Source: Paenibacillus sp. GP183 | GTDB lineage: Bacteria; Bacillota; Bacilli; Paenibacillales; NBRC-103111 | Direction: 5' to 3' | Assembly (NCBI RefSeq): GCF_900104695.1 | Contig: NZ_FNSW01000001.1 | Span: forward strand, 2,666,001-2,730,000 | Length of the DNA stretch: 64,000 nt | Shown: piece after piece, positions 24,044-33,430 of the stretch | Position numbering within the stretch: position 1 is the stretch's first letter | Layout: every line of letters starts with the position of its first letter | Position numbers and translations under genes: made by a program | The notes under the pieces: generated by a model | What the model was told of the DNA's origin: nothing | Database searches by the model: none | What the model saw: the letters and a program-made list of their open reading frames with translations, nothing else

Positions 24044-25357
24044 TTAGTTCTTCAATTCTCTCGGACTTATGCCGAAATATCGTTTGAACGATTTGCTGAA
24101 ATGCTCGGATGATTCGTACCCGACCCGGTCAGCCACCTCGTAGGACCGCAATCCGGAGCTGAGAAGCAGCCGCTTGCTCTCCTCCATTCTCAGCTTGACG
24201 ACATATTCCCACAGCTTGCAGCCCATGTATTTCTTGAACAGGTAGCTCAAATAATTCGGGCTGACGTGGCACTTGTGCGCCACTTTGTTCGCTGTGATGC
24301 CCTTCTCCGCATAATGGCCGTCGACGTATTCCTTAGCTTTCTTAACGATCAAATTGCTTTGTGCGACCCACTCTTCCTCCGACGAGTCGTCCCCGTGCAA
24401 GCTCCATTTGACGTCGCCGTAATAAAAAATAAAATGGTCCGCATGGTTCCGATTCCACTGCAGCGCTTTCTGCGCCTGCTCGCCCAGCTCAGGGAAGAAT
24501 TCGGCACCTCGAAGAATTTGGCTGAGGCCGGCAACGTTTTGCACCCGCAAATATTTTTCGATGTTGAAGTTGAGACCGCGGCCGATCATTTCGAGTTGGT
24601 CGATTTTGTTTACGGCCGGATCGGCGTACTGTTGTTCGCTCCATTGCAGCAAAATGCAAATTTGGGAATCACCTGAACTGAAAGCAAAATGGTTCCAGTT
24701 CTGGTCCAGCAGCTCACTCACAATGTTTAACGCAGCATACTGGAACAAGGCCTTATCCTTCAGCGATACTTCCGGCAGAAGAAGCTGAATCCGGATAATA
24801 GCAAAGTAAGGTCCGTGAAGCATGATGCCGTATTTCGCCGTCAAGGCGGATACGTCTTTTGCCAGCTTTGAGCCGGCAGTCGTAAGCAGCTCGTTCAAAG
24901 CTTTATTTTTGCCGGGGTCCAGTTCAGCCATCTGAAAATGTTCCCGCATGCTCGACAACACATCATTCTGCGAAGAAGCGGGTCTGGCGTAACTCAACAG
25001 CACGTTCCGGACGGAATCGAGAAACTGGTCGTTTTTCAGCGGCTTAATCATATAATCCTTCGCGCCGAGACGGATCGCCATCTGGGCGTGTTGGAACGTT
25101 TCGTGCGCGGAGATGACGATCGTCTCCATCCAAGGTTTGACGATTTTCGCTTGGTTCATCAGTTCGATGCCGCTCATCTCTCCCATTTGAATATCCGTAA
25201 TTAGAAGGTCGATCTCTTCGGCCCGAATATAATCGAGTGCCTCGTAGCCGCTATAAGCGATAAAAATGTGCCCGATATCCATTCCAGAGGAGCCGAGCAT
25301 ATTGCTGAGTCCTTTGCAAATCAGAGGCTCGTCGTCGACGACCAAAATGTTGTACAT
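24044..25357 (-). CDS. YesN-type response regulator with AraC DNA-binding domain
   Basis: A 437-residue protein. The receiver domain begins MYNILVVDDEPLICKGL and carries DLLITDIQMGEMSG (phospho-acceptor Asp at about 55) and IKPLK. A middle region of about 200 residues has no clear motif. The C-terminal pair of AraC helix-turn-helices contains VSPNYLSYLFKKYMG and YESSEHFSKSFKRYFGISP. It pairs with the sensor kinase 17 nt upstream and is expected to activate the adjoining sugar transport operon. Confidence 0.93.
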   Translation of the reverse strand: MYNILVVDDEPLICKGLSNMLGSSGMDIGHIFIAYSGYEALDYIRAEEIDLLITDIQMGEMSGIELMNQAKIVKPWMETIVISAHETFQHAQMAIRLGAKDYMIKPLKNDQFLDSVRNVLLSYARPASSQNDVLSSMREHFQMAELDPGKNKALNELLTTAGSKLAKDVSALTAKYGIMLHGPYFAIIRIQLLLPEVSLKDKALFQYAALNIVSELLDQNWNHFAFSSGDSQICILLQWSEQQYADPAVNKIDQLEMIGRGLNFNIEKYLRVQNVAGLSQILRGAEFFPELGEQAQKALQWNRNHADHFIFYYGDVKWSLHGDDSSEEEWVAQSNLIVKKAKEYVDGHYAEKGITANKVAHKCHVSPNYLSYLFKKYMGCKLWEYVVKLRMEESKRLLLSSGLRSYEVADRVGYESSEHFSKSFKRYFGISPRELKN

Positions 25358-25392
25358 GCTAATCCGCCCTTTCATGCTGACTGAGTACGTTC

Positions 25393-27177
25393 TTACTGAG
25401 CGGCCGGAAGACCGACTGTCACCACAGTGCCTCCGCCTTCCCGCTTCCGGTAGCTAATTCCGAAAGAAGAGCCGAAATGCAGCTTGAGACGTTGATTCAC
25501 GTTGCGTATTCCGTAACCGTGTGTCCCCACCCCTTGTTCATCGGATAATACCTTCTCCATGACCGCCAGGTCGATCTCTTTGTAGCCGTTGTCTTCGATG
25601 TCGATCAAAACCGTGTCGCCTTCCTTGCGTGCGCGAACGAAGATTTCTCCGTCCTCGCCCATATTTTTGATGCCGTGTATATATGCGTTTTCAATCAACG
25701 GCTGCAGCGTAATCTTCGGTATGCCTGTGGTGAGCAGCTCCGACGGAACTTCCCACTGAATATGAAACGGCTGCTCGAGCCGTTTCTCCTGAAGGAGGCA
25801 ATACGCCTGGGCATGTTCCAACTCTTCGGCCAAGGTGATAATTTCCCGCCCCCGGCTAAGTCCGATTTTCATCAGCTTGGACAGCTCCTTGATCATTTCC
25901 GCTGATTCCGATCTTCCATCCAGCACGCTTTTCCAATAGATTGATTCCAGGGTGTTGTATAACATATGGGGGTTGATCTGCTCGTAAAGCAGCTGAAGCT
26001 GCATTTCTTTCTGCTTAATTTCCAGAGCATAACGATCGTGGACAAACGCGTTAAGACGTCTAGCCATGTCGTATACAGCGGAGACGAGCACCCCGACTTC
26101 ATCTTTCCGGATTCCTCCCGGCGTCGTGAGAACCACTTGTCCCGGTTCATATTTTCGGACAAACTTGGCAAGCCTCTGCATGGGGTTCATGATGCCGCGC
26201 CAGAAGTAAGTCATGACGATGACGGCGAACAGCGCGAACACGGTTTCGATCAACTGGATGACCCGCTTCAGCTCATTTTGCTGTTGGAGCAATGTGCTCA
26301 CCGGGATTTTATAAATCAGTTTCTCGTTGGCACGATGGTTGAAGTTCATGACATAGATGTTGTCGGACGCCACCGTATCCAGCATCCCTTCTTCCGAGTC
26401 GCCCGGGGAAACCTCCGGAGGCAGATGAAGCACCGTTTGCTGAGTGGGCTTTGTGGCTGCCAAAATCCGGCCCTCCCAATCGGTCAAATAAACTTCGCCG
26501 TCGGGTAAGGAGACTGTCTGCAGTGACTGCCCGATTTTGCGGTCCATGGTAGCAACCAGAACGCCGATCACGTCGTTATTTTTGTAAATGTTGTTGACAG
26601 CCCGGACATAACTGAGCGTTCCTTGCCCATGTGCGTCCATCCCGACATTAGGTGTGATGTCCAAATAGCCCGATCCGTCATGCCGTTCGGCTTTGGCGAT
26701 CCACTCGGGTTTCTTGTCGTCCGAATAGAAATATACGCCGGACACCTTATTCACCAAATAGTTGGGAGCAACTTGGTAGACACCTGCAGGATCATGCACA
26801 AACAAAGTATAATAAATCGCTTCTCCGCCGTTGACCCCGGACGAATAACTGGCGAGCAGCTGCTCCATCGCGTAATAATTGCTCAGCCTCGTCTGAAGCG
26901 TCTTGAGCGGATAAGCATTCATCGCCTGTGTCACTGGATCTTGAATGATTGCTCTTGTGATCCGGTTAACCGTATCAATGTCACGGCTGATAAGGAGCGT
27001 GTTCTGCTTGTTCAATTCGACATAGGCGTGCGTGACATTGCCCTTCAGAATTTGCTCGGTTTTAGCGTTTACAAACCAATGTAGCACAAAGACGGGGCTG
27101 ACAAGGATTACAAAAAGCAGGATCAACTGCTGTTTTATGCTCATTTTCGCTAAGGGATTCTTCATGCCGGTTCCCAC
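25393..27177 (-). CDS. YesM-type membrane sensor histidine kinase
   Basis: A 594-residue protein with one membrane helix near the start, an extracellular dCache-like domain, a second helix near 300-320, a HAMP segment and a His_kinase domain. The phospho-acceptor region is QINPHMLYNTLESIYW, with the N box PLIENAYIHGIK and the G box IDIEDNGY. GTG 27177 is the start: AGGAG lies 8 nt upstream of it, while the next ATG lies too far from the site. It senses an extracellular signal, probably a sugar, and phosphorylates the regulator encoded next. Confidence 0.93.
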   Translation of the reverse strand: MGTGMKNPLAKMSIKQQLILLFVILVSPVFVLHWFVNAKTEQILKGNVTHAYVELNKQNTLLISRDIDTVNRITRAIIQDPVTQAMNAYPLKTLQTRLSNYYAMEQLLASYSSGVNGGEAIYYTLFVHDPAGVYQVAPNYLVNKVSGVYFYSDDKKPEWIAKAERHDGSGYLDITPNVGMDAHGQGTLSYVRAVNNIYKNNDVIGVLVATMDRKIGQSLQTVSLPDGEVYLTDWEGRILAATKPTQQTVLHLPPEVSPGDSEEGMLDTVASDNIYVMNFNHRANEKLIYKIPVSTLLQQQNELKRVIQLIETVFALFAVIVMTYFWRGIMNPMQRLAKFVRKYEPGQVVLTTPGGIRKDEVGVLVSAVYDMARRLNAFVHDRYALEIKQKEMQLQLLYEQINPHMLYNTLESIYWKSVLDGRSESAEMIKELSKLMKIGLSRGREIITLAEELEHAQAYCLLQEKRLEQPFHIQWEVPSELLTTGIPKITLQPLIENAYIHGIKNMGEDGEIFVRARKEGDTVLIDIEDNGYKEIDLAVMEKVLSDEQGVGTHGYGIRNVNQRLKLHFGSSFGISYRKREGGGTVVTVGLPAAQ

Positions 27178-27721
27178 TGCATCCTCTCCTACGTGTCATG
27201 GCCGCCGCGCTTCCATTATCTCATATTGGGGAGAATGGAGAGTGCTGTAGGAACAAGCACGTAAATTAACACATTGAATCGTAGAATTGTACAAGATTCC
27301 TGCAAGCGTCGGTAAAAAACCGGCCGCAGCAATCGCAAGCGCACCGTCCATGTTCCCAGAGAGTGCGGCCAGATGCGCTGCCTCCAATCTGATCGATTGA
27401 CGGTACTCTTTGATGCTTACGGTGGAACCCAATCATTTTAGATAGATCTGAGGCTTTATATTTCATCATCGTTATTTTTGGCATATTGGAGCAACATTGG
27501 AGGAATAAACATTATCTTCATCACTCATAATAATCGTACACCTTAGATCTTTAGCTGGCTATTGGGATTTGAAGGGAAGGATCTCCTCCCACTCCCTTAA
27601 ACATTCCGTAAAGGATGTGTAGAGAAATGGATGAGAAAAACGAAACTTACGAATCTAACTATAGGCCAGACATAAAGACAAATCGGATGAAGAGGTATCT
27701 GATTAATTTCACTACATAACA
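27178..27721. other. gene-poor region with an unassigned coding-like fragment
   Basis: Between 27240 and 27440 the minus strand carries an open stretch (RLEAAHLAALSGNMDGALAI and AAAGFLPTLAGILY) that looks like protein coding but matches no family I know; it is probably a relic. Otherwise nothing is recognised here. Confidence 0.35.
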
Positions 27722-27751
27722 AAAAGCCCGAGAGTGAAGTCCCGGGCTTTT
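27722..27751 (-). terminator. bidirectional terminator
   Basis: AAAAGCCCG / CGGGCTTTT arms with T-rich flanks on both strands, directly behind the relic that ends at 27759. Confidence 0.8.
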
Positions 27752-27758
27752 GCATTTT

Positions 27759-27875
27759 TTACTTCAATCCAAACTGCGCTTTTGTGATCAACTTCTCGTC
27801 TTGGAACATCATATTTGAATTAGCTACAAGATCGCCTTCACCTTTGTATTGGTACATTCCTGCGAATGAGTCAAT
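27759..27875 (-). pseudogene. 38-codon C-terminal relic of an unidentified protein
   Basis: The minus-strand frame IDSFAGMYQYKGEGDLVANS, NMMFQDEKLITKAQFGLK ends at a stop followed by a good terminator, so it is a real gene end. Nothing upstream continues the frame. It resembles the end of a secreted or substrate-binding protein but I cannot name it. Confidence 0.5.
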
Positions 27876-28003
27876 TTACGTGATCGTTTATTCAGTCTAA
27901 GGCAGCTTGAGTGCAAGTAGGGGCCGCTTTTTCAGGAGAAAGGGCCACTGAGTCTATCACCGGCAGCTTGCTTGGCTTTGTTATTGAGCATCGTTTCCCG
28001 TTC

Positions 28004-28642
28004 TTAATCATGTGCGAGTATCGAAGGGGTAATTTCTTCAATGACAGCAATAGCTTTAGATTTCGATAAGTTTATGTACTCGATTATGTCATCAAAATTA
28101 TATACTTCAAGTTCGCAATATTTATTTTGTTCTATAATTTCAAAATCTTCGTACATCACTTCAATAAATTTTTGTAAGTCGTCTTGAGTTATATCGTCTA
28201 TTTCTCTCGGGAGAGCATCAATTTCCAACCAATTTTTTAGGTATCCCATATTGTAATGACAAAGCAGTTTTGTATTCATTTTTCTAAAATCTGAATACCA
28301 TCTTTGTAAAAAGGTCGGGTCTAAATCTTGCTTCTGCTTCAGTTCATATGGGTAATAGATATACTCCATCCACGCGTTGTCGGAAATTAAATGAGTCAAA
28401 TATCCTAATGAGTAGTCATCATTTATATCTGATAAGTATGTATCAATGTATCTTTGATAGTTTACCTGCCTAGTTCTCTTATCTACATCTCCTTCGAAAT
28501 AATGAGTAAAAACTTTCCTTTCAAACGAGAAAGCAGCATCTGGCGCAATTGAACCAATTAAAAAATCTCTCTTGTTTTTTATAACATCTAGACTTGAAGC
28601 GACTATCTCACCAATTATTAAATGCATCAACCGCGAACCCAT
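28004..28642 (-). CDS. zinc-dependent phospholipase C/nuclease-like hypothetical protein
   Basis: A 212-residue protein with the pattern GSRLMHLIIGEIV, FLIGSIAPDA, HYFEGD and LGYLTHLISDNAW. The spaced His/Asp residues match the conserved positions of the small zinc-dependent phospholipase C/S1-P1-like family seen in Firmicutes. No signal peptide is present, so it is likely cytoplasmic. ATG 28642 has AAGGAGGGG upstream. It stands alone. Confidence 0.6.
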   Translation of the reverse strand: MGSRLMHLIIGEIVASSLDVIKNKRDFLIGSIAPDAAFSFERKVFTHYFEGDVDKRTRQVNYQRYIDTYLSDINDDYSLGYLTHLISDNAWMEYIYYPYELKQKQDLDPTFLQRWYSDFRKMNTKLLCHYNMGYLKNWLEIDALPREIDDITQDDLQKFIEVMYEDFEIIEQNKYCELEVYNFDDIIEYINLSKSKAIAVIEEITPSILAHD

Positions 28643-28779
28643 AAAACCCCTCCTTGCACCATATTTTACCACATAATTTCCAAGCCGATTATACTGCCCA
28701 TAATAACAGAACAGGCTGCCGCGGCTGCCTAAAAGTTATTCTACTATATTTTTTCCCCCAAGTTATTTTAGATCCATCA

Positions 28780-29796
28780 TTATTTCAGATTATTAGCGAC
28801 TAAAAGTAAGTCTTCCTTGGTAACATGCTTAGATGGTGTAGTGACATGATATATAATCGTTTGCCCATTTACTTGCTCCAGCCAATTGATGTCCTGCATA
28901 TATCCTGTATCATTAAAAATAAATTTGTTGTTTACCGTATAATAGCCATCAAAACCAGCTACACGAACTTTGTCCGCAGTCGATGAATCACCCATCATAA
29001 ATGTGATATTCATATTCGTAACCCCCAGCGGTTTAACGGTATAGTTTACCTCAATTTGATCATTATAACTGTTTGTATAAATTAATCGAGGCTTATTTAA
29101 ATCTTTAACTTGGCGTGAATAATCTTCTGAATCAGCCTTCTGCCAAGCCATTTTCCCATTGGCAGCCAACGCTTTATCCTTTAATATCTTATAATACTTT
29201 CTGTCATCATAACTATCTGTAATTCCATTCGTTTGTTCTATTTCCCCACTGGTAAACGTAAACCCAGCCGGTAATGCAGTTGGCATTTTAAATTCCGCAA
29301 AGTTTTTTTTCGTTAACTCCTTCCATTGGTTAATATCCGAATACGGTTGCGGATTACTCACTTTGATCAATCCCATTCCCGGTCCATCTAAAATTCCTGG
29401 AATTTTGATCCTATCTACTTCAGATATAAATACGAATGCTGACTCACCTGGAGATAATTGTTTTTTAACTTCATTACGTGATCCGATGATCTCATCCAAT
29501 TGTTTTTGCGAAAAATTAAACTGTGAATCTTTAGAAGCTTTAATGTTGATGTTATTTAAATTCAAGTGGTAGAGTAATGTCGAAGCATAAGCAAACCCAG
29601 AGAAAATTAAGAAGCAGGCCGCAATGATGACAACTCGTGCAAATTTATTCTGATTAGAAAACCATTTTGGCGAATTCCCTTTGGCTTGTGAAAACTTGTC
29701 AAACAATTGTTCAATGCGGGAATCGAGCTGATGCGATTGATTTAATTGTACAGCCGATTGCTTAAACGCGAGTTTTAGTCGGTTTTCTATGGACAT
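28780..29796 (-). CDS. membrane-anchored anti-sigma-like protein (DUF4367-type C-terminus)
   Basis: A 338-residue protein: about 60 cytoplasmic residues, a single membrane helix (VVIIAACFLIFSGFAYAS), then a large extracellular domain. This is the arrangement of anti-sigma factors and their co-encoded DUF4367/DUF4179 proteins. ATG 29796 has AGGAGG 9 nt upstream and lies inside the sigma gene's end, overlapping by 35 nt, so it is translationally coupled. It presumably holds the sigma factor inactive until a cell-envelope signal arrives. Confidence 0.75.
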   Translation of the reverse strand: MSIENRLKLAFKQSAVQLNQSHQLDSRIEQLFDKFSQAKGNSPKWFSNQNKFARVVIIAACFLIFSGFAYASTLLYHLNLNNINIKASKDSQFNFSQKQLDEIIGSRNEVKKQLSPGESAFVFISEVDRIKIPGILDGPGMGLIKVSNPQPYSDINQWKELTKKNFAEFKMPTALPAGFTFTSGEIEQTNGITDSYDDRKYYKILKDKALAANGKMAWQKADSEDYSRQVKDLNKPRLIYTNSYNDQIEVNYTVKPLGVTNMNITFMMGDSSTADKVRVAGFDGYYTVNNKFIFNDTGYMQDINWLEQVNGQTIIYHVTTPSKHVTKEDLLLVANNLK

Positions 29797-30367
29797 ATTG
29801 TAATGCCTCCTCATTATCTTTCATTTCAAAGCCTGCATTTTTTCGCAGCTTTTCTAAGGCGATATGATGTCTGGATTTTACTGTGCCTAATGGAATATCT
29901 AGCGCTTCAGAAATTTCTTCAAACGAACAATCCTGAAAATAACGTAAAACAATCACTACACTGTGTTTGTAAGAAAGCTTGCGAACGAGTGAAATAAGCT
30001 CTGCACTTTGCTCATTCTGTAAATGGATTTGTTCTGTATCCGAATTACGTTCATCAAGATGCAAAAACTTATTGCGATCGTTCAACCTAAATCTGCGCCA
30101 AAGCTTTCGATTCCAATTCTGTGTTTGGTGTATGATTAGGCCATTTAACCAAGATCTAAATGGCTTCTGAAAATTGAAGCTCGAGATTGACTTGAAGAGC
30201 TCCATGTACACCTCACTCACCACATCGCTGACATCCTGTTTGTTGCTTATGAGAAACGAAACCGTGCGAAAAACATGATCTATGCTCTGATCATAAACGA
30301 CCTGAAATGCTGCTTTATTCCCATTACCCATCTCATGAATCCATTCGAACAACTCTTCATCTGACAT
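29762..30367 (-). CDS. ECF-type RNA polymerase sigma factor
   Basis: About 201 residues. Region 2 reads QDVSDVVSEVYMELFKSI with the preceding AAFQVVYDQSIDHVFRTV. Region 4 reads YFQDCSFEEISEALDIPLG, TVKSRHHIALEKLRK, a classic sigma-4 helix-turn-helix. Start 30367 is tentative, since a G-rich run precedes it; in-frame starts upstream lack better sites. Partner of the overlapping anti-sigma-like gene. Confidence 0.88.
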   Translation of the reverse strand: MSDEELFEWIHEMGNGNKAAFQVVYDQSIDHVFRTVSFLISNKQDVSDVVSEVYMELFKSISSFNFQKPFRSWLNGLIIHQTQNWNRKLWRRFRLNDRNKFLHLDERNSDTEQIHLQNEQSAELISLVRKLSYKHSVVIVLRYFQDCSFEEISEALDIPLGTVKSRHHIALEKLRKNAGFEMKDNEEALQYVHRKPTKTRV

Positions 30368-30455
30368 TGGCGGCCGGCCCCCCATTTGATATTTACACTC
30401 TATGTTGGTCCTCAAAGTTAAAAAAGTTCATTTATTAATAAATATTGGTAATTTA

Positions 30456-30974
30456 TTATTTAACATCTATGACAATGCTGCCAAAAAGCTGATCATTCAT
30501 ATAAGCCAATAATTTCCAACGGCCAGAAGTAGGTAGCGACATCGATGTAGGGATAGAGCGGTCAGCCCCGTTGTTCTTGCCTCCTAAATAATCTGCAGAA
30601 AACAAATCAATAAATTGGTGAGTTCCTTTTTTCAGAGCTTTCACCTTAAAGTTACCATTCAATTCCGCCTCCGTTCCCCAGAAATGCCACAAATATTTAT
30701 TGCTCCTTCCAGCAATGAAACCTGCATCAATGAATCCCACCTTATTGGGAATTCCACGCAATTGATATGTCCCCGAAGTAAACAACGGGCTAACGTCCCA
30801 TGAAGGTTCGGCCACCGATAGCACAGCATCACCATACATGATACCGTCTAATTCTACTTCATAATCCCAAAGTCCACTTAACGGCAGAGCAAAAGAAGTA
30901 GTAAAACGTTCCAAGCTGGAATAACCGCTGCTTCGCTCTTTGATCATGATGTGAGGTGTTGCTGTCACAACCAT
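30456..30974 (-). CDS. DUF4871-like protein, probably N-terminally truncated
   Basis: A 172-residue beta-rich protein. The motifs LRGIPNKVGFID, YLWHFWG and GRWKLLAYMN recall the DUF4871 family (Bacillus YhfM), whose members are normally lipoproteins. No signal peptide is visible here and a stop codon lies 15 codons upstream in frame, so the export signal seems lost. It lies just downstream of nothing obvious and precedes the sigma gene in the same direction. Confidence 0.5.
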   Translation of the reverse strand: MVVTATPHIMIKERSSGYSSLERFTTSFALPLSGLWDYEVELDGIMYGDAVLSVAEPSWDVSPLFTSGTYQLRGIPNKVGFIDAGFIAGRSNKYLWHFWGTEAELNGNFKVKALKKGTHQFIDLFSADYLGGKNNGADRSIPTSMSLPTSGRWKLLAYMNDQLFGSIVIDVK

Positions 30975-31074
30975 ACCGGTCTCATTATGAATAGCCCGAT
31001 CAATAAATCAGAAAAGCGATGATTATCGGCTGCGGCATTGCCTTCCATGTTCGTTATTCAAATATACATTGACA

Positions 31075-31110
31075 GGAATATTCCTTTTGGGGTATATTAA
31101 GATTGTGAAA
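31075..31110 (+). promoter_or_regulatory. promoter of the arsR relic-doxX transcript
   Basis: TTGACA, 18-nt spacer containing GGAATATTCC, then TATATT. The inner palindrome in the spacer is a likely operator of the lost ArsR-type regulator. Confidence 0.6.
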
Positions 31111-31173
31111 GGGAAATCTTGTAAGGAGGAGAAAATTTTATAAACATGAATGTTGTTCGGATCTGATCACCTC

Positions 31174-31248
31174 ATGAATTTATCCATTTTCACTGCTATC
31201 TCCGAGTCAAACCGATTACAAACTATTGAAGGGATGATGTATAAATGA
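31174..31248 (+). pseudogene. 24-codon relic of an ArsR-family regulator
   Basis: The frame MNLSIFTAISESNRLQTIEG matches the universal ArsR opening (FxALSEPNRLxIxxLL), then jumps into the doxX ribosome binding site and stops overlapping the doxX start (ATGA). Most of the gene has been deleted in frame with the coupling kept. Confidence 0.65.
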
Positions 31249-31652
31249 AAAAAATATTAACGATCTATTGGATATTTACAGGGCTTTTGATGGCATTAAC
31301 GATTTTGGGTTCTATTCCTGATGTAATGTCTGTTCCCGATGCAATTGCTTTATTTACGCATTTAGGTTATCCTGCCTACCTTCTCCCATTTATAGGGATT
31401 GCAAAATTATTAGGCGTTTTGGCGTTACTTATCCCTGGATTTCCGCGTATTAAGGAGTGGGTTTATGCCGGTTTTGTATATGATTTTACGGGGGCGATGT
31501 ATTCAAGTATATCAGTCGGTGACCCCGCCAGCAGCTGGCTGCTTTTCCTAGTAGGATACATTTTGATTGCCGGCTCCTATATTTACCATCACAAAAAACT
31601 TAAATCCAATTTATTAAACAAGGAAGAGCCCCGATTGATACTGGAAGTATGA
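31245..31652 (+). CDS. DoxX-like membrane protein
   Basis: A 135-residue, four-helix protein of the DoxX_2 type: YWIFTGLLMALTILGSIPDV, GYPAYLLPFIGIAKLLGVLA and a C-terminal basic tail. Function of the family is poorly known; related proteins are linked to thiol or redox balance. It is normally co-transcribed with an ArsR regulator, here reduced to a stub. GAAGGG stands 11 nt before the start. Confidence 0.85.
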   Translation: MKKILTIYWIFTGLLMALTILGSIPDVMSVPDAIALFTHLGYPAYLLPFIGIAKLLGVLALLIPGFPRIKEWVYAGFVYDFTGAMYSSISVGDPASSWLLFLVGYILIAGSYIYHHKKLKSNLLNKEEPRLILEV

Positions 31653-31734
31653 AATACGCTGATGACAAGCTATTAGCTGGTTCAGCTTATTTAATAGTAC
31701 CCCCAGTCACACAAAAACTCATATTATGTAAAGA

Positions 31735-31775
31735 CGCAAAAAGAGCTGCCACGGCAGCTTTTCGTTTTTTTGTGG
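31735..31775 (+). terminator. terminator behind doxX
   Basis: AAAAAGAGCTGCC / GGCAGCTTTT arms followed by CGTTTTTTT on the plus strand. The GCTGCC hairpin is typical of the dispersed repeat, so it was probably recruited from one. Confidence 0.75.
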
Positions 31776-31855
31776 CATATTTATCCTTTACTCGTGGTTT
31801 TCAAACCAGTAGCAAAAAAATGCCAGCCAGAACTGATTAATATTGCTTAGATTCG

Positions 31856-32080
31856 TTAAGTTCCGGTTGCAACTTTATTACTTCCTGTATCGACAAGATC
31901 TGAATCAACAACAGCAGTAATACTGAAAGGATTAATGCTTAATTGAAAGTCGCCTATATTGGCGCTGCCAGAGCCCTCATATAATTTGGTGCTGATGGTA
32001 GGTGAAACCACCAAGTTATCTCCGTTAACAAAGGTTCCCACATTACTCACTATTTTAACAACTCCTGCAAAAGAGGGCAT
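31856..32080 (-). CDS. spore germination protein GerPF/GerPA-like
   Basis: A 74-residue protein with the family opening MPSFAGVVKI, NVGTF.NGDNLVVSP, the GSGSANIGDF motif and a variable end. GerP proteins are made late in sporulation and help germinants pass the spore coat. AAGGAG lies 11 nt before this ATG, with a TTG alternative 6 nt earlier. The rest of the gerP operon is not here, so it is an isolated paralogue. Confidence 0.85.
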   Translation of the reverse strand: MPSFAGVVKIVSNVGTFVNGDNLVVSPTISTKLYEGSGSANIGDFQLSINPFSITAVVDSDLVDTGSNKVATGT

Positions 32081-32100
32081 AGCCAAATCAGCTCCTTATC

Positions 32101-32193
32101 CTAGAGTTCTATAGTGTATGCTTTTAGGAGGAAAGGGTGCTGTTTGCGTTTTGTATTGCTGATCACTTCGTCTAATTTTTGCACCACAATCAT
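32101..32193 (-). CDS. possible 30-codon peptide upstream of the GerPF-like gene
   Basis: The minus strand encodes MIVVQKLDEVISNTKRKQHP and ten more residues. GGAGGTG lies 14 nt from the ATG, better placed for an ATT start four codons earlier. Same direction as the gerPF-like gene. Weak case. Confidence 0.25.
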   Translation of the reverse strand: MIVVQKLDEVISNTKRKQHPFLLKAYTIEL

Positions 32194-32289
32194 CTTATTT
32201 ATAATGGCACCTCCGTTAGTTCGACTTAAATCTTCAAATTAATACGCTGCATAGTAAAAAAGTGGTATAATTTACCTAAAATATATAGG

Positions 32290-32977
32290 AGGATTAATAA
32301 CATTACCTTATTAACCACAGGCACCTTGGGGATGTACGGCCTTATACCGCTCTTGCTCTTGGACTTCAGGATTTGGGACACCGTGTCACCCTTACCGCAC
32401 CCGTAAATTTTGAATCCTATGTTAAACAATTCAATGTACCTTATCACTCACTAGTCGGAAACACCCAGGAAATTCTCGAATCCGAAGACGGTCGCCAATG
32501 GATGTCCTCGGGTAACGTAAAGGAATTCTTGAAAGCGTTAAATCAGATTACTCATATCATTGAATACCAGAGCTATCATATCTTCTGGCTGGTCCGGTAT
32601 AGCCCGAATCCATACTCATGATTCAATCCGCCGATCACGAATTGCTGTTCCCGCGCTGCAGTTGTGTAATTCATCATGGAGGAGCAGGAACGACGCACAC
32701 CACTTTGGAATCTGGAACACCCTCGATTATTTGTTCAACTTATGCAGACCAGCCCTTCTGGGGAGAGCGCATCACGGAACTTAAGATCGGACGGCATATC
32801 CCTTTCCCTATTTTGACGAAAGAAAATCTGACTGAAGCCATCCAGTCGTTAGATAATGAAACCGTAAGAGTACGTGCGGCTGAAATCGGAAAACGCATTA
32901 AAGCGGAGAACGGTCTGAAAAATGCCCTGGATTGGGTCGAAAAACATTTACCTACAGCACCCATCTATAAAAATTAA
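32290..32977 (+). pseudogene. broken MGT-type glycosyltransferase with internal deletion
   Basis: The N-terminal part (TTGTxGDVRPYTALALGLQD, HRVTLTAPVNFESYV) and the C-terminal part (HHGGAGTTHTTLESGTPSI, YADQPFWGERI) are those of UDP-glycosyltransferases of the macrolide/sterol type. A one-base shift follows the first residues, the start codon after AGGAGG is not ATG, and about 200 central residues are missing. It cannot make a working enzyme. Confidence 0.8.
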
Positions 32978-33017
32978 AATTGGACCAAACAGCCATGTTG
33001 GCGGTTCCAGATTCGGA

Positions 33018-33058
33018 CGAAAAAGACGCTGACATCATCCGGTCAGCGTCTTTATAAT
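33018..33058 (+). terminator. terminator behind the glycosyltransferase relic
   Basis: AAAAGACGCTGAC / GGTCAGCGTCTTT arms followed by an AT-rich tail. Confidence 0.8.
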
Positions 33059-33151
33059 TGGTGGAGTTTTCCAACATGTTTTCAACCCAAAATACCACAT
33101 AATACCATAAATTATCTTAATGTTGTTCAACAAGCCTGACCGTTAGTTGAA

Positions 33152-33226
33152 TCAAAGCTTCATTTTTAGACCCTCATGAGTCGGTTTAAATCCTAAACGT
33201 TCATAAAAACGCAACGCATCATAGGC
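33152..33226 (-). pseudogene. C-terminal relic of a GNAT acetyltransferase (24 codons)
   Basis: The minus strand reads AYDALRFYERLGFKPTHEGL then KMKL and a stop. The ALxFYERLGF block is the standard GNAT end. The rest of the gene is absent; 33227-33430 has no other feature. Confidence 0.65.
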
Positions 33227-33430
33227 CGGCTGTTTTTTGCAGTCGGCTTTACTTTTGCAATAAAAAACTTGCCGTTACTTGTGATACGGTTCACCACACT
33301 AAAAACAATGCTGAGCGTAGCCCCTTGTAGGGACATTTTAGAATTTTAAATAAAACAAATGATTATATTTTTATATCATGATAGCATTCGAAATGTAGTA
33401 AATATAATACAGAAAGGAAGAAAAAAAGAT

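Noticed and set aside
31649-31840. 63-codon plus-strand frame after doxX
   Set aside because: It runs through repeat sequence and the terminator hairpin; no ribosome site of its own.
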